DNA of 64,000 nucleotides. Origin: Nostoc sp. S4. GTDB taxonomy: Bacteria; Cyanobacteriota; Cyanobacteriia; Cyanobacteriales; Nostocaceae. The notes under the pieces were generated by a model. The model was not told the origin of the DNA and did not search any database. It saw nothing but the letters and a program-made list of their open reading frames with translations. Position 1 is the stretch's first letter, and every line of letters starts with the position of its first letter. A program made the position numbers and the translations under genes. Positions 1 to 8,557 of this stretch are shown piece by piece. Location: assembly GCA_029379225.1 (NCBI GenBank), contig JAQYWR010000032.1, forward strand, positions 30,243 through 94,242, read 5' to 3'.

Positions 1-1505
1 CTTATATCAATATAGATCCTGGGACGATGAGTCCCTTTCAGCATGGCGAAGTGTTTGTTACCCAGGATGGCGCGGAGACAGATTTAGACTTGGGACATTA
101 CGAACGCTTTACCGATACTTCGATGTCGCGATTGAACAGCGTGACTACTGGCTCGATTTACCAAGCAGTCATCAATAAAGAACGGCGTGGAGACTATGAA
201 GGTGGGACAGTACAGGTGATTCCTCATATCACCAATGAAATTAAAGAGCGAATTCTGCGAGTTGCTAAAAGTACAAATCCATCTGTAGTGATTACAGAAA
301 TCGGCGGTACGGTGGGAGATATTGAATCGCTGCCATTTTTGGAAGCAATTCGTCAGTTCCGCAAAGAGGTGGGACGCCAGAATGTCTTGTACATGCACGT
401 AACGCTGGTGCCGTGGATTGCTTCTGCGGGTGAGATGAAAACGAAGCCAACACAGCATTCAGTCAAGGAACTAAGATCCATTGGCATTCAACCAGATATT
501 TTAGTTTGTCGCAGCGATCGCCCCCTACCTACAAAATTAAAGCAGAAATTGTCCGGATTTTGTGATGTGCCAGAAGAATGTGTCATCACTTCTCAAGATG
601 CCAAAAGTATCTATGAAGTACCCCTGAATCTGGAGTGGGAAGGACTGGCAGAACAAGTACTGGACTTGCTGCAAATGGAACAACGTACACCAGATTTGAC
701 GCAGTGGCAAACCCTAGTCAAGCGATTACATAGTCCCAAACACGAAATAGAAATTGCTATTGTTGGTAAATATGTGCAGTTAAGTGATGCTTACCTATCT
801 GTAGTCGAAGCACTCAATCATGCTGCAATCTCCACCTATGGCAAACTACGCCTGCGTTGGGTAAACTCAGAAATTTTGGAAACAGAACCAGCCGAAACCC
901 ACCTTGAGGGTGTTGACGGCATAGTTGTTCCAGGCGGTTTTGGACTTAGAGGAGTGGATGGTAAAATTGCTGCCATTAAATATGCCCGTCATCGCCGAAT
1001 CCCCTTCTTAGGCCTATGCCTGGGAATGCAATGTTCTGTAATTGAATGGGCAAGGAATGTAGTGGGATTAACAGACGCCAATAGTGCTGAATTTGACGCT
1101 TATACAATCGATCCGGTGATTAATTTATTGCCAGAACAGCAAGAAGTAGTGGATTTAGGGGGTACAATGCGCTTGGGACTATATCCTTGTCATGTTCTTC
1201 CTGATACTCTAGCTTTTAAGCTCTATCAAGAAGATGTGATTTATGAACGACATCGACATCGCTATGAGTTCAACAATGCTTACCGCGATTTGTTATTAAA
1301 GTCTGGCTATGCAATCAGTGGGACTTCTCCCGATGGGCGCTTAGTTGAAATTGTGGAATTACCCAAGCATCCATTTTTTCTAGCTTGCCAATTTCATCCA
1401 GAATTTCAATCACGCCCTAGCAACCCTCATCCTTTATTTAAAGGGTTTATTCAAGCGGCGATTTCTCTGTCAACTTCTGTTACACCAACACCATTGGAGG
1501 TGTGA
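1..1505 (+). CDS. pyrG: CTP synthase (5'-truncated by window edge)
   Basis: CTP synthase, the last step of de novo CTP formation: it aminates UTP to CTP using ATP and glutamine. The reading frame is open from base 3 (PYINIDPGTMSPFQHGEVFV), which is internal to the synthetase domain, so roughly the first 50 residues lie outside the window; the ATG at 27 is not the real start. The C-terminal class I glutamine amidotransferase domain carries the nucleophile Cys in GLCLGMQ and the His/Glu pair in CQFHPEFQSRP. The frame is intact to the TGA. CTP is also the donor for the CMP-sugar enzymes farther along, but no operon link is visible. Confidence 0.97.
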   Translation, partial: YINIDPGTMSPFQHGEVFVTQDGAETDLDLGHYERFTDTSMSRLNSVTTGSIYQAVINKERRGDYEGGTVQVIPHITNEIKERILRVAKSTNPSVVITEIGGTVGDIESLPFLEAIRQFRKEVGRQNVLYMHVTLVPWIASAGEMKTKPTQHSVKELRSIGIQPDILVCRSDRPLPTKLKQKLSGFCDVPEECVITSQDAKSIYEVPLNLEWEGLAEQVLDLLQMEQRTPDLTQWQTLVKRLHSPKHEIEIAIVGKYVQLSDAYLSVVEALNHAAISTYGKLRLRWVNSEILETEPAETHLEGVDGIVVPGGFGLRGVDGKIAAIKYARHRRIPFLGLCLGMQCSVIEWARNVVGLTDANSAEFDAYTIDPVINLLPEQQEVVDLGGTMRLGLYPCHVLPDTLAFKLYQEDVIYERHRHRYEFNNAYRDLLLKSGYAISGTSPDGRLVEIVELPKHPFFLACQFHPEFQSRPSNPHPLFKGFIQAAISLSTSVTPTPLEV

Positions 1506-1637
1506 TAAAAAATCATAATTCATAATTGAAAAAATTAATTTAATTTTGAATTAGTGCATAGCAACATTAACTTAGGGCTTGGGTAGATTTGAAATACAGG
1601 GTGCATTATTCGTAAGTTTCGGACTTGAGGAGATGTT

Positions 1638-2060
1638 GTGACGTACTGGGTGAAAATCCTTTACGAGAGGAAAGAATATGTAGTAAATTTTGAGCGTGTC
1701 CATGCTTTTTGTTATGAACGAAATGGCAGGGTTACTTTTTGGTTACCCGATAGTGCTATCCCGATAGTGATTAATCCGCAAAGTAACCTAGAAGACTATC
1801 AAAAGGTTCTCAATTATTTAGAATGCGTCACGGAGTTGGAATTAAACTACTCCCACTGGGTGAAAATTATTTACGAAAAAAATGAATATATAATAAACCT
1901 CGACTGCATCAGTTCCTTTTGCCATGAGCCAAACGGTAGGATAACTTTTTGGTTGCCAGATGCTACTATTCCCATCATTATCAGCTCTATAAATAATCCA
2001 GAATCATATCAAAAAGTTGTGAAATACGTTGAGAAAGCAACAGGATATTTTTTATCTTGA
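1638..2060 (+). CDS. Small protein made of two tandem ~68-residue repeats, function unknown
   Basis: Not a family I can name. The 140 residues are two copies of one unit: residues 1-68 and 72-140 share W-V-K-I, E-Y-(V/I)-(V/I)-N, F-C-(Y/H)-E, N-G-R-(V/I)-T-F-W-L-P-D, I-P-I and Y-Q-K-V. No signal peptide or membrane segment is seen. The start is GTG at 1638, with a good GAGGAGA ribosome binding site about 6 bases upstream. It is monocistronic, 130 bp after pyrG and convergent with the next gene. The spacing of hydrophobic strands suggests a small beta-rich fold duplicated in tandem. Confidence 0.75.
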   Translation: MTYWVKILYERKEYVVNFERVHAFCYERNGRVTFWLPDSAIPIVINPQSNLEDYQKVLNYLECVTELELNYSHWVKIIYEKNEYIINLDCISSFCHEPNGRITFWLPDATIPIIISSINNPESYQKVVKYVEKATGYFLS

Positions 2061-2126
2061 GATTTTTGTGTAGCAGAACAAGGTAACAATAAATTTAAAA
2101 AACAAATTTAGTATTTGCTTTATAGC

Positions 2127-3521
2127 TCACTGCCATTCGTCAAAAATTTGTTTTATCCGTTCAATTGCCGTGTCTGCTGCTTCTTCTGGAGATATACTAT
2201 TGACAACTATTTGGTTGAGAGCCTTACCCCAAACATTCTCTTCTAAAACTAGGCTATAAGCAGGATTTTGAACAATATAAAATGAGCGAGTTAGACCTTT
2301 AGTCAGTGTTTGAGTTGCAGTAAAAAGATGAGGATCTGCTGGATTTGTCCAAAAAGGGTCTTTCCAAACAGACTTCATTACTGGTAGATACCGACCTCCA
2401 GTAGCTTTGAGATAGTTTCCTATTGTTTCAGGTTTAATTAAATATGTGAGAAAGTCCTTGGCTACCTTTTGGTTTTTAGACTCCGAAAACAAAACTATTT
2501 CATTAACCGAGACTAAGTAGCGCATTGGTTGACCATTAGGTTTGTTTGGAAATTCTAAGATACCAAGCTTGTGACGATAGGTGTCAGGATCTTGGCGGAC
2601 AGCAGCAGGAATCGAGAGTGAGGAGTTAGGCGTCATAACTACGCCACGATTGAGCAAGCTGCGATTATTGTCTGGATTTAACCAGTTTACTGCATCTGGT
2701 GGTACGTAACCCTGCTGGAAAAATTTCGCATACCACTCTAAGCTCTCAACAATACCTTGACGCACCTTAGGATCGTTGAAGAGAAGTTGACCTTTGGTGT
2801 CTAAAATATGGATATTGTATGCTTCTAAAATCTGCTCAAACAAGTAGTAGGTATCTGTAGATCCAGTAGAGAAAGCAAAGCCTAAACCGTAAATATTCTG
2901 TTTTTGCTGTGCCCGGAGTTCATCCTGCACTTGTTTCCAAAACTCCCAGAAGGCATCCCACTCTTTGGGGATATTGCTTTGAGTCCAACCTACTTGCTGT
3001 AGCAAGTCTCGCCAGTAGAAGATGTGAATTGTTAATTGATTAATTGGAACTGCATAGTAGCTCCACTTTTTATCAACGTTGTTATATAAACGAACGGCTT
3101 CCAGGACACCTTCAGAATAAAGACTTTTGACCGGGTCAATTACATCAGAGACATCTGCCAGTTTGCCTTCCCAAGCAAGACGTGGATACAGCTCCCTCTC
3201 AGCACTGCTATTTATGACGATATCAGGCGGATTGCCTGCCTGAAGTGCCCTTTGAGTCTTTTGTGGCAACTCATCGTTAGTATAGAAAGAAAGCTTAATT
3301 TTCTTGCCGCTTTGTTGCTCCCAGTTCCTAATAATCTGCTTGAGGGCTTCATCTTCTTCCAAAGTATAACCTTTATCCGACCAAATCTTCAGGACTCTAC
3401 TGTTAATAGGAAATTCAGTAACTGAGGATTGGTTAGATTTGAAAGTATTAATGCAAACAACAATTATCAAGCTGAGTATCAATCCGACGAGTATATATCG
3501 ATGACTAGCTTTTATTGACAT
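2127..3521 (-). CDS. ABC transporter substrate-binding protein, family 1 (sugar type)
   Basis: Extracellular solute-binding protein of the maltose/oligosaccharide type (about 464 aa, normal length for the family). The N-terminus has a basic start and a hydrophobic segment (about residues 10-27) ending near a Cys (VVCIN), so it is exported and may be a lipoprotein. Family-like stretches include GNPPDIVINSS and the C-terminal region NQKVAKDFLTYLIKP. It would deliver a sugar or related solute to a membrane permease. No permease or ATPase gene lies beside it, so partners must be elsewhere. The next gene upstream on the same strand is a ROK sugar kinase, which fits sugar uptake, but the substrate cannot be read from sequence. 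Confidence 0.85.
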   Translation of the reverse strand: MSIKASHRYILVGLILSLIIVVCINTFKSNQSSVTEFPINSRVLKIWSDKGYTLEEDEALKQIIRNWEQQSGKKIKLSFYTNDELPQKTQRALQAGNPPDIVINSSAERELYPRLAWEGKLADVSDVIDPVKSLYSEGVLEAVRLYNNVDKKWSYYAVPINQLTIHIFYWRDLLQQVGWTQSNIPKEWDAFWEFWKQVQDELRAQQKQNIYGLGFAFSTGSTDTYYLFEQILEAYNIHILDTKGQLLFNDPKVRQGIVESLEWYAKFFQQGYVPPDAVNWLNPDNNRSLLNRGVVMTPNSSLSIPAAVRQDPDTYRHKLGILEFPNKPNGQPMRYLVSVNEIVLFSESKNQKVAKDFLTYLIKPETIGNYLKATGGRYLPVMKSVWKDPFWTNPADPHLFTATQTLTKGLTRSFYIVQNPAYSLVLEENVWGKALNQIVVNSISPEEAADTAIERIKQIFDEWQ

Positions 3522-3831
3522 TACAGTAAAGGTTTGCTTGCCTGTTTGCTGATTCTTAAAGCCTTTAGCCGTTGGACTAGCTTTGGTTCGGAATAATATA
3601 CTTATTTTTGATGATTTTTGTCAGAAAAACATCTTTACCACTTCTTCTGAGACAGATAGCGCTGATTCACGTTCACATAAGTGCTTTTCACTGACTTTTC
3701 ACCATTACAGTCAGAATTGCTAAGTTCTCTATTTATTTTGTAAATAAGTTGGTGTCTGTAGCAAGTTCCAAACCAAATTTTTTTAATTAGTAAAGACTAA
3801 TTTCTCTGGCTAAGATTTTTTGAACGATAAT
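3522..3831. other. Intergenic region upstream of the family 1 binding protein
   Basis: 310 bp between the ROK kinase stop and the start of the binding protein, both on the minus strand. It should contain the promoter of the binding-protein gene. I see AT-rich sequence, no ORF, no HIP1 site and no convincing hairpin terminator. Confidence 0.4.
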
Positions 3832-4725
3832 CTAATATCCCGAATAATGTTGCCATGCCAACTTTGCTGCACCCACCATCCCAGCAAATTTTCCTAACTG
3901 GGCTGGCAAAATTTGTAGACCTTCTCGTGATAAAGGCTGCACTCGCTTCTCAATTTCTGCCTTTACTGCTGGAAAGAAAAACTCAAAGCTACCACTGATA
4001 CCGCCACCGATAACGATCGCTTCTGGTGTCAGTACATAAACCAAACTTGTCAATCCAATACCCAAACATTTCCCATATTCTTGCCAAAAAGTCAAGGCGG
4101 CTGGATCTCCCTGTTGAGCAAGAATGCCCAATTCCATAGGTTCCTTGAGAGTACGGCGACGAATGGCAGTCGCAGAGGCATATTGTTCCAAAGAGCCTTG
4201 ATTGCCGCTATTGCACATTGGCCCGTCAGGGTTGAATGAAATTAAACCGAGTTCCCCAGCGGCTCCTTGATGTCCAACAAACAATTTGCCATTGAGGATA
4301 ATTGCGCCACCAACCCCAGTTCCTAAAGTTAGGAGAATCAAATTTTGAAAGTTGCAACCGGCTCCCAACCAAGCTTCTCCCAAAAGAGCGCAGTTAGCAT
4401 CATTGCCAATTACAGTTGGTTTACCAGTTTTAGTTTCTAACCAGTCTGCTAAAGGTACATCGCACCATCCAGGCAAGTTAATCGCAATTTTCGCAATCCG
4501 CGCCGCCGCATCGGCTGGGCCTGGAGTCCCCACACCAATAGCAACACTTTGATTATCTGGATCGATTTGAGCGATCGCATCTACCAACACTGCTAGTACC
4601 GCCTGTGGTGTTGTTGGTTTGGGAGCTGTCAAAGTCAAAGATTGCAGGCAAGTACCATCAAGTGTAAAACGCCCCAGCTTGATTGCTGTTCCCCCCACAT
4701 CAATGCCAATTACGTAATTAGTCAT
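3832..4725 (-). CDS. ROK-family glucokinase with degenerate zinc motif
   Basis: Sugar kinase of the ROK family, probably phosphorylating glucose with ATP in the cytoplasm. The N-terminal phosphate loop is IGIDVGGTAIKLG (residues 6-18), the catalytic Asp lies in NDANCALLGE and the adenosine region is LTLGTGVGGAI. The usual ROK zinc site is a His in GEIGH plus three Cys in CxCGxxGC. Here the matching segments read GELGL and CNSGNQGS, so only one Cys remains; the protein probably does not hold that zinc. The start codon ATG ACT AAT lies in a heptamer repeat (4721-4743) that also makes a mini-ORF ending in TAATG at this start. No other good start is seen; length (297 aa) is normal. Confidence 0.88.
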   Translation of the reverse strand: MTNYVIGIDVGGTAIKLGRFTLDGTCLQSLTLTAPKPTTPQAVLAVLVDAIAQIDPDNQSVAIGVGTPGPADAAARIAKIAINLPGWCDVPLADWLETKTGKPTVIGNDANCALLGEAWLGAGCNFQNLILLTLGTGVGGAIILNGKLFVGHQGAAGELGLISFNPDGPMCNSGNQGSLEQYASATAIRRRTLKEPMELGILAQQGDPAALTFWQEYGKCLGIGLTSLVYVLTPEAIVIGGGISGSFEFFFPAVKAEIEKRVQPLSREGLQILPAQLGKFAGMVGAAKLAWQHYSGY

Positions 4726-4743
4726 TAGTCATTAGTCATTAGT
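4721..4743 (-). repeat. ATGACTA heptamer array supplying the ROK kinase start codon
   Basis: On the minus strand ATGACTA occurs three times in a row, giving ATGs at 4739, 4732 and 4725. Because the unit is 7 bp, each ATG is in a different frame. The first reads ATG ACT AAT GAC TAA, and its TAA shares one base with the ATG at 4725 (TAATG), which is the ROK kinase start. This is the same geometry as at 59851-59874. Confidence 0.85.
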
Positions 4744-4790
4744 TATTTCTCCCCTATCTCCCTAATCTCCAGTTCAAAATCAACAATTCC

Positions 4791-4994
4791 TCAGGGTTTT
4801 AGAATTTTGGCACGAAAATATTCTAAATTTTCCGTCTTATTGGGTGCGAGTCGTAAGTCAGTAACAGTCATACTACGAACACTCGATTGCTCTTGCCAAG
4901 CTGTAACAGGAGTACCTTTTAAGATACCAGCAAGGGCGACCGAAAGCATAAACCCGCCAGTAGCAGCGGCAATTAATGTCAGGTTATCTTTCAC
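4791..4994 (-). CDS. Small membrane-anchored protein, unknown function
   Basis: A 67-residue protein if started at GTG 4994, which follows an AGAGAG-like ribosome site. A longer frame runs up to 5108, but its extra residues are encoded by low-complexity repeat DNA (TTGTC-rich and GCCGG-rich) and are unlikely to be translated. Residues 5-25 (LTLIAAATGGFMLSVALAG) form one membrane segment or uncleaved signal; the rest is short and polar with RSMTVTDLRLAPNKTENLEYFRAK. I do not recognise the family. It lies between the ABC permease and the ROK kinase on the same strand. Confidence 0.6.
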   Translation of the reverse strand: MKDNLTLIAAATGGFMLSVALAGILKGTPVTAWQEQSSVRSMTVTDLRLAPNKTENLEYFRAKILKP

Positions 4995-5008
4995 ACAAAT
5001 CTCTCTAC

Positions 5009-5108
5009 TATTTGTTAATTGTCCTTTGTCTTTTGTCAGTTGTCCTCTCTTACAAAGTTCCGATCGCCGGAAGCCGGCGCCCAGACTTTGCGCTTTGTCC
5101 TTTGCCAA
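5009..5108. repeat. Dispersed low-complexity repeat with a GC-rich hairpin
   Basis: The segment contains short TTGTC(C/T)-type repeats followed by CGCCGGAAGCCGGCG (stem CGCCGG/CCGGCG) and a GACTTTGCGCTTTG tail. The composition differs sharply from the genes around it and resembles repeats scattered through Nostoc-type intergenic DNA. No coding role seen. Confidence 0.5.
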
Positions 5109-5133
5109 TAACTAATGACTAATGACCAATGAC
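5109..5133. repeat. TAATGAC heptamer array abutting the permease stop codon
   Basis: Three near-perfect TAATGAC/CAATGAC units on the plus strand, touching the stop codon of the minus-strand ABC permease. Same repeat type as at 4721-4743 and 59850-59880. Confidence 0.7.
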
Positions 5134-6029
5134 TACTTTCGGATTCTATTTTCTCTTCGTAAACGTGGATTGACAAATTCATTTAACCCTTCGCCAAGTA
5201 GTGATAACCCTACTACCATGCATGTCATTGTTAAACCCGGGAAAAGGGTAGTCCACCAAATGCCAGTAGGTAAAGCTTCTAGTGCTTGTTTTAAATCGTG
5301 TCCCCATTCTGGCACTTCTTCTGGAAGTCCTAGTCCTAAAAAGCCCAAACCGCCCAACACTAAAATTGCATCAGCGGCGTTGAGGGTGAACAGTACAGGT
5401 ACACTTTGAATGACGTTGAAAAATAGATATCGAAAAAGCACAGTCAAAGTGGAAGCTCCCATTGCTTGAGCAGCTTCGATGAACACTTCAGTTTTGACGC
5501 TTACAGTGTGGTTGCGAACAACGCGGTAATATTGGGGAATATAAGCAATGCTAATGGCGATCGCTGCATTCAATATCCCACGCCCTACCACAAACGCCAG
5601 TGTCACAGACAACAGTAGCCCTGGTAAAGTGTAGATGCTATCCATAATAAACAGCAACACTTTATCCAATTTCCCGCCAAGATAACCACTGAGCATCCCC
5701 AAAGGTACACCGATAATCATACTCAACGCCGTTGCCAAAATTACCACTTGCAAAGCGGCTTGAGCGCCGAACAAGGTACGAGAGAAGACATCATAACCCA
5801 GGCGGCTAGTACCAAACCAATATTTAGCTGACGGTGGCTGGTGAATTGGATTGGAGAGAAAATCTTTTGGGTTTTGTAGCCATCCCCAAGCTTGGAATAC
5901 GGGAGCGAAGAATGCCAAGAATATGAAAAATAGGGTAATGGCTAACCCTACGAGCATGAGTTTTTGGGAAAGATTGGGATTTTGAGCAAACTGGAAAAAT
6001 GTCGGCAACTGCCGTTTTGTGATGGCCAT
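5133..6029 (-). CDS. ABC transporter permease, DppC/OppC type
   Basis: Inner-membrane permease of a dipeptide/oligopeptide or nickel ABC transporter. It has the DppC layout: an N-terminal helix (LVGLAITLFFIFLAFFAPVF), a periplasmic loop with the family motif FGTSRLGYDVFSRTLFGA, then five more helices with the EAAQAMGAS segment that contacts the ATPase. I chose ATG 6029 (298 aa, MAITKRQ); a TTG at 6053 would add eight residues across a HIP1 site. The usual partner permease DppB, binding protein and ATPases are not adjacent, so this is an orphan subunit. Repeats press against both its ends. Confidence 0.9.
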   Translation of the reverse strand: MAITKRQLPTFFQFAQNPNLSQKLMLVGLAITLFFIFLAFFAPVFQAWGWLQNPKDFLSNPIHQPPSAKYWFGTSRLGYDVFSRTLFGAQAALQVVILATALSMIIGVPLGMLSGYLGGKLDKVLLFIMDSIYTLPGLLLSVTLAFVVGRGILNAAIAISIAYIPQYYRVVRNHTVSVKTEVFIEAAQAMGASTLTVLFRYLFFNVIQSVPVLFTLNAADAILVLGGLGFLGLGLPEEVPEWGHDLKQALEALPTGIWWTTLFPGLTMTCMVVGLSLLGEGLNEFVNPRLRRENRIRK

Positions 6030-6074
6030 AAAGCGATCGCCCAGATCAAGCAAGATACGCTGACCATTTTACAT

Positions 6075-6099
6075 ATTGGGGACTGGGGATTGGGGATTT
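6075..6099. repeat. STRR1-type heptamer array (GGGGA(C/T)T)
   Basis: Three tandem units of GGGGACT/GGGGATT, the complement of the CCCCA(A/G)T heptamer known from filamentous cyanobacteria, placed between the permease start and the NTRC gene end. Confidence 0.75.
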
Positions 6100-6162
6100 A
6101 GCAAAAATGTCCTATAAAATTGAGGGACTTTAGATTAAGATGATATGCAAGATAAAGGTTTT

Positions 6163-6222
6163 GGGATTGGGTACTGGGGATTAGGCATTAAGAAAACTTT
6201 TTTAATCCCCAGTCCCTAGTCT
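6163..6222. repeat. Inverted STRR1 element against the NTRC gene 3' end
   Basis: Left arm with ACTGGGGATTA (6173-6183) and right arm TAATCCCCAGT (6203-6213) form a perfect 11-bp inverted repeat around an A/T core (AAGAAAACTTTTTT). It ends at the NTRC stop codon and could form a hairpin, so it may serve as that gene's terminator. Confidence 0.75.
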
Positions 6223-7593
6223 CTAAAGATTACTTTCAATCAACTGGCGATATTCGCTCTTTTGCTTGACGCCTTTGACTTCCTTCACCAGTTCCTTGTT
6301 TTTGAACAGTTGAACCGTTGGTGTTCCTGTAACATTGGCATTTTCGGCAATGTCTCGGTCTTTGTCGATATCAATTTCCACAAAGTGAATTTTGTTGTCA
6401 AATTCATCCACCACTTTATTTAAAATTGGCTTCAGGGTGTGACAAGGACCGCAACCAGGAGAGACGTATTTGACTAGGAGTAAGCGATCGCTTTCATGGA
6501 ACAATTTCCGTAAAGCGTAACCTCCCTGATGGCGTGTCCCATCCAAATTAAATCCAGCTTCTTCTTCAGCTTCAGTCTTTTTGGCTGGCTGATGTTCTAA
6601 TTCATTATCTGCTGTTTCTGGCTGTTGATGGAATTCTTGAATCAAGCCAGTGGAAGATAACCAACGTTCTGCCAACATCGCTGCCATACAGCCAGTACCC
6701 GCAGCAGTAATTGCTTGGCGAAATTCATGATCTTGTACGTCACCAGCCGCAAAAACGCCCTCGATACTAGTTTCTACAGAACTGGGTTTGGTGACAACGT
6801 AACCTATCTCATCCAGTTCCAATTGCCCTTTAAATAAAGAAGTATTGGGAGTGTGACCAACGGCGTAGAATAAACCTTTAGCGTGGAGTTCGCTCTCTTC
6901 ACCTGTTTTAGTGTTGCGGATTTTTACTCCTTCCATGTGACCGTTACCGAAGATATCTACGGCTTCTGTGTTCCAATGCACCTGGATTTTCGGGTTACTC
7001 AAAACTCGGTCTTGCATGGCTTTAGAAGCCCGCATCTTATCGCTGCGTACCAACATATTTACCTTAGAACCGTATTTGGTAAGGTAAATAGACTCTTCAG
7101 CCGCCGAGTCACCAGCGCCAATTACAGCCAATTCTGCACCGTGAAAAATTGGTGTTGCACCATCACAAATTGCACAAGCAGAGATACCCCGACTCCAAAA
7201 TTCGTGTTCGTTGGGTAAACCTAAACGTTTTGCTGTCGCACCAGTAGCAATAACTATGCTGTTAGTTTTGATTTCCCTTTCTTGCGATCGCACTGTAAAG
7301 GGACGCTGACTCAAGTCAACTGATGTAACATCTTCAGTATATAGCTCAGCCCCCCAGCGCTCTGCTTGCGCCTTCATTTGATCCATCAGTTCCGGCCCGG
7401 TAATCCCTTGAGGAAACCCAGGAAAGTTTTCGACTTCCGTGGTTGTCATTAATTGCCCACCAGGCAAACCCCCGGCTTGGAAACCTTCAAATACAACGGG
7501 TTTGAGGTTAGCACGTCCGGCATAGATGGCGGCTGTGTAACCTGCTGGCCCAGAACCGATAATTACTAAGTTTTCTACTGTGGGGTTAGTCAT
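6223..7593 (-). CDS. trxB: NADPH-thioredoxin reductase fused to thioredoxin (NTRC)
   Basis: Flavoenzyme that passes electrons from NADPH to disulfides; the fused thioredoxin makes it self-contained (NTRC type, known in cyanobacteria and chloroplasts, where it supports 2-Cys peroxiredoxin). The reductase part has the FAD site GSGPAGYTAAIYAG, the active disulfide CAIC near residue 145 and the NADPH site IGAGDSAAEE. A linker rich in Glu and Lys (about 320-350) leads to a thioredoxin domain with CGPC near residue 385 and the cis-Pro segment TGTPTVQLF. I prefer ATG 7593 (MTNPTVENL); ATG 7611 would add six residues. Neither start has a strong ribosome site. Monocistronic. Confidence 0.95.
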   Translation of the reverse strand: MTNPTVENLVIIGSGPAGYTAAIYAGRANLKPVVFEGFQAGGLPGGQLMTTTEVENFPGFPQGITGPELMDQMKAQAERWGAELYTEDVTSVDLSQRPFTVRSQEREIKTNSIVIATGATAKRLGLPNEHEFWSRGISACAICDGATPIFHGAELAVIGAGDSAAEESIYLTKYGSKVNMLVRSDKMRASKAMQDRVLSNPKIQVHWNTEAVDIFGNGHMEGVKIRNTKTGEESELHAKGLFYAVGHTPNTSLFKGQLELDEIGYVVTKPSSVETSIEGVFAAGDVQDHEFRQAITAAGTGCMAAMLAERWLSSTGLIQEFHQQPETADNELEHQPAKKTEAEEEAGFNLDGTRHQGGYALRKLFHESDRLLLVKYVSPGCGPCHTLKPILNKVVDEFDNKIHFVEIDIDKDRDIAENANVTGTPTVQLFKNKELVKEVKGVKQKSEYRQLIESNL

Positions 7594-7787
7594 GAATATA
7601 TCCGAACTCATAACGACTACGTTTAATATAGCATAACAAATTGGGATTGGCTAGGGCAGATGGTAAGCGATGGTCTGTGCCCGGCCGGAAGTGAAAAGGG
7701 GAAAAATTGGTAACAGACAGTGCTTATAGCTTGCCGCTTGATGTGCGAGGAGTATTTATGATAGCTATAAGAGTATTTTGTCGTGTT

Positions 7788-8354
7788 ATGTCTTTGACTA
7801 TTACAGACTTAGAGCAGCTACAAACCGAGCATCCAGAATGGCAAATGGAGCTGGTAGAAGGGAAAATTATAGTTATGGGGCCATCAGATTACGAATCAGA
7901 GGAAATTGGCGCTCGTCTAATTACCTTCTTGAATATCTGGGTCATGTCGCGCAAGCTGGGGCGTGTAACTGGTTCTAGCGCTGGGTTTATTCTGCCAAGT
8001 ATAGAAGAGGACGACTCAGAAAAAAGAAACCTGCGTGCCCCCGATGTGTCTTTTGTTCGGGCTGACCGATTGAAGAAGACCAAGCGCGACTTTGTAGAGT
8101 TAGTTCCAGACTTAATGATTGAGATTAAATCTAAAAGCGACAGAATTAAACCGCTTGAAGAAAAGATTCAGTTATTTTTGCAGCTTGGGTCTGTAGTCGG
8201 CATACTGATTGACCCAGACAAATTGACACTAACGGTTTACCAACTAAACCAAGCCCCGGCGTTATTGCAAAATGGTGACACGCTTACACTACCGGACTTG
8301 CTACCAGGTTGGGAATTGGCGATATCAGAACTGTGGCCACCTGAGTTTGAATAA
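7788..8354 (+). CDS. Uma2-family putative endonuclease (DUF820)
   Basis: A PD-(D/E)XK-fold protein of the Uma2/DUF820 family, very abundant in cyanobacteria; the biological role is not established. Family features: the opening around WQMELVEGKII, the APDVSFVRADR segment, the catalytic core DLMIEIKSKSD, and the C-terminal LPDLLPGWEL. I place the start at ATG 7788 (MSLTITDLEQL, 188 aa), which fits the usual N-terminus; the frame is open to 7707 but the extra 27 residues look non-coding. Monocistronic, followed by a strong palindrome. Confidence 0.85.
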   Translation: MSLTITDLEQLQTEHPEWQMELVEGKIIVMGPSDYESEEIGARLITFLNIWVMSRKLGRVTGSSAGFILPSIEEDDSEKRNLRAPDVSFVRADRLKKTKRDFVELVPDLMIEIKSKSDRIKPLEEKIQLFLQLGSVVGILIDPDKLTLTVYQLNQAPALLQNGDTLTLPDLLPGWELAISELWPPEFE

Positions 8355-8393
8355 AATACTCCAATAATCGAAGTGGAATATTACGTTTTTCGT

Positions 8394-8419
8394 AGGGTAG
8401 CACAGAGCTGTGCTACCCT
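8394..8419. repeat. 12-bp perfect inverted repeat downstream of the Uma2 gene
   Basis: AGGGTAGCACAG and CTGTGCTACCCT separated by two bases. It could fold as a hairpin in either strand, but lacks a following run of T, so it may be a small dispersed palindrome rather than a terminator. Confidence 0.7.
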
Positions 8420-8557
8420 GCCGTGCATGGTATCCGAACTAAAACCACTATATTTATTTGGTCAAAAAATTTTTAACTGGTGTGATAGGAAAGCGATCGC
8501 AACTGGGTAAGTTACATATAGAACACCCAAGCACTTCCTATCCCAGGGAAAACACTT

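Noticed and set aside
5109..5409. Plus-strand frame opposite the ABC permease starting in the TAATGAC array
   Set aside because: It starts in a repeat and runs antisense through the clearly coding permease gene; no protein features.
6223..7593. Thioredoxin reductase-thioredoxin fusion as a new fusion
   Set aside because: NTRC is a known fusion in cyanobacteria and plastids.
7707..7787. N-terminal extension of the Uma2 protein
   Set aside because: The extra 27 codons lack Uma2 features; ATG 7788 gives the normal start.
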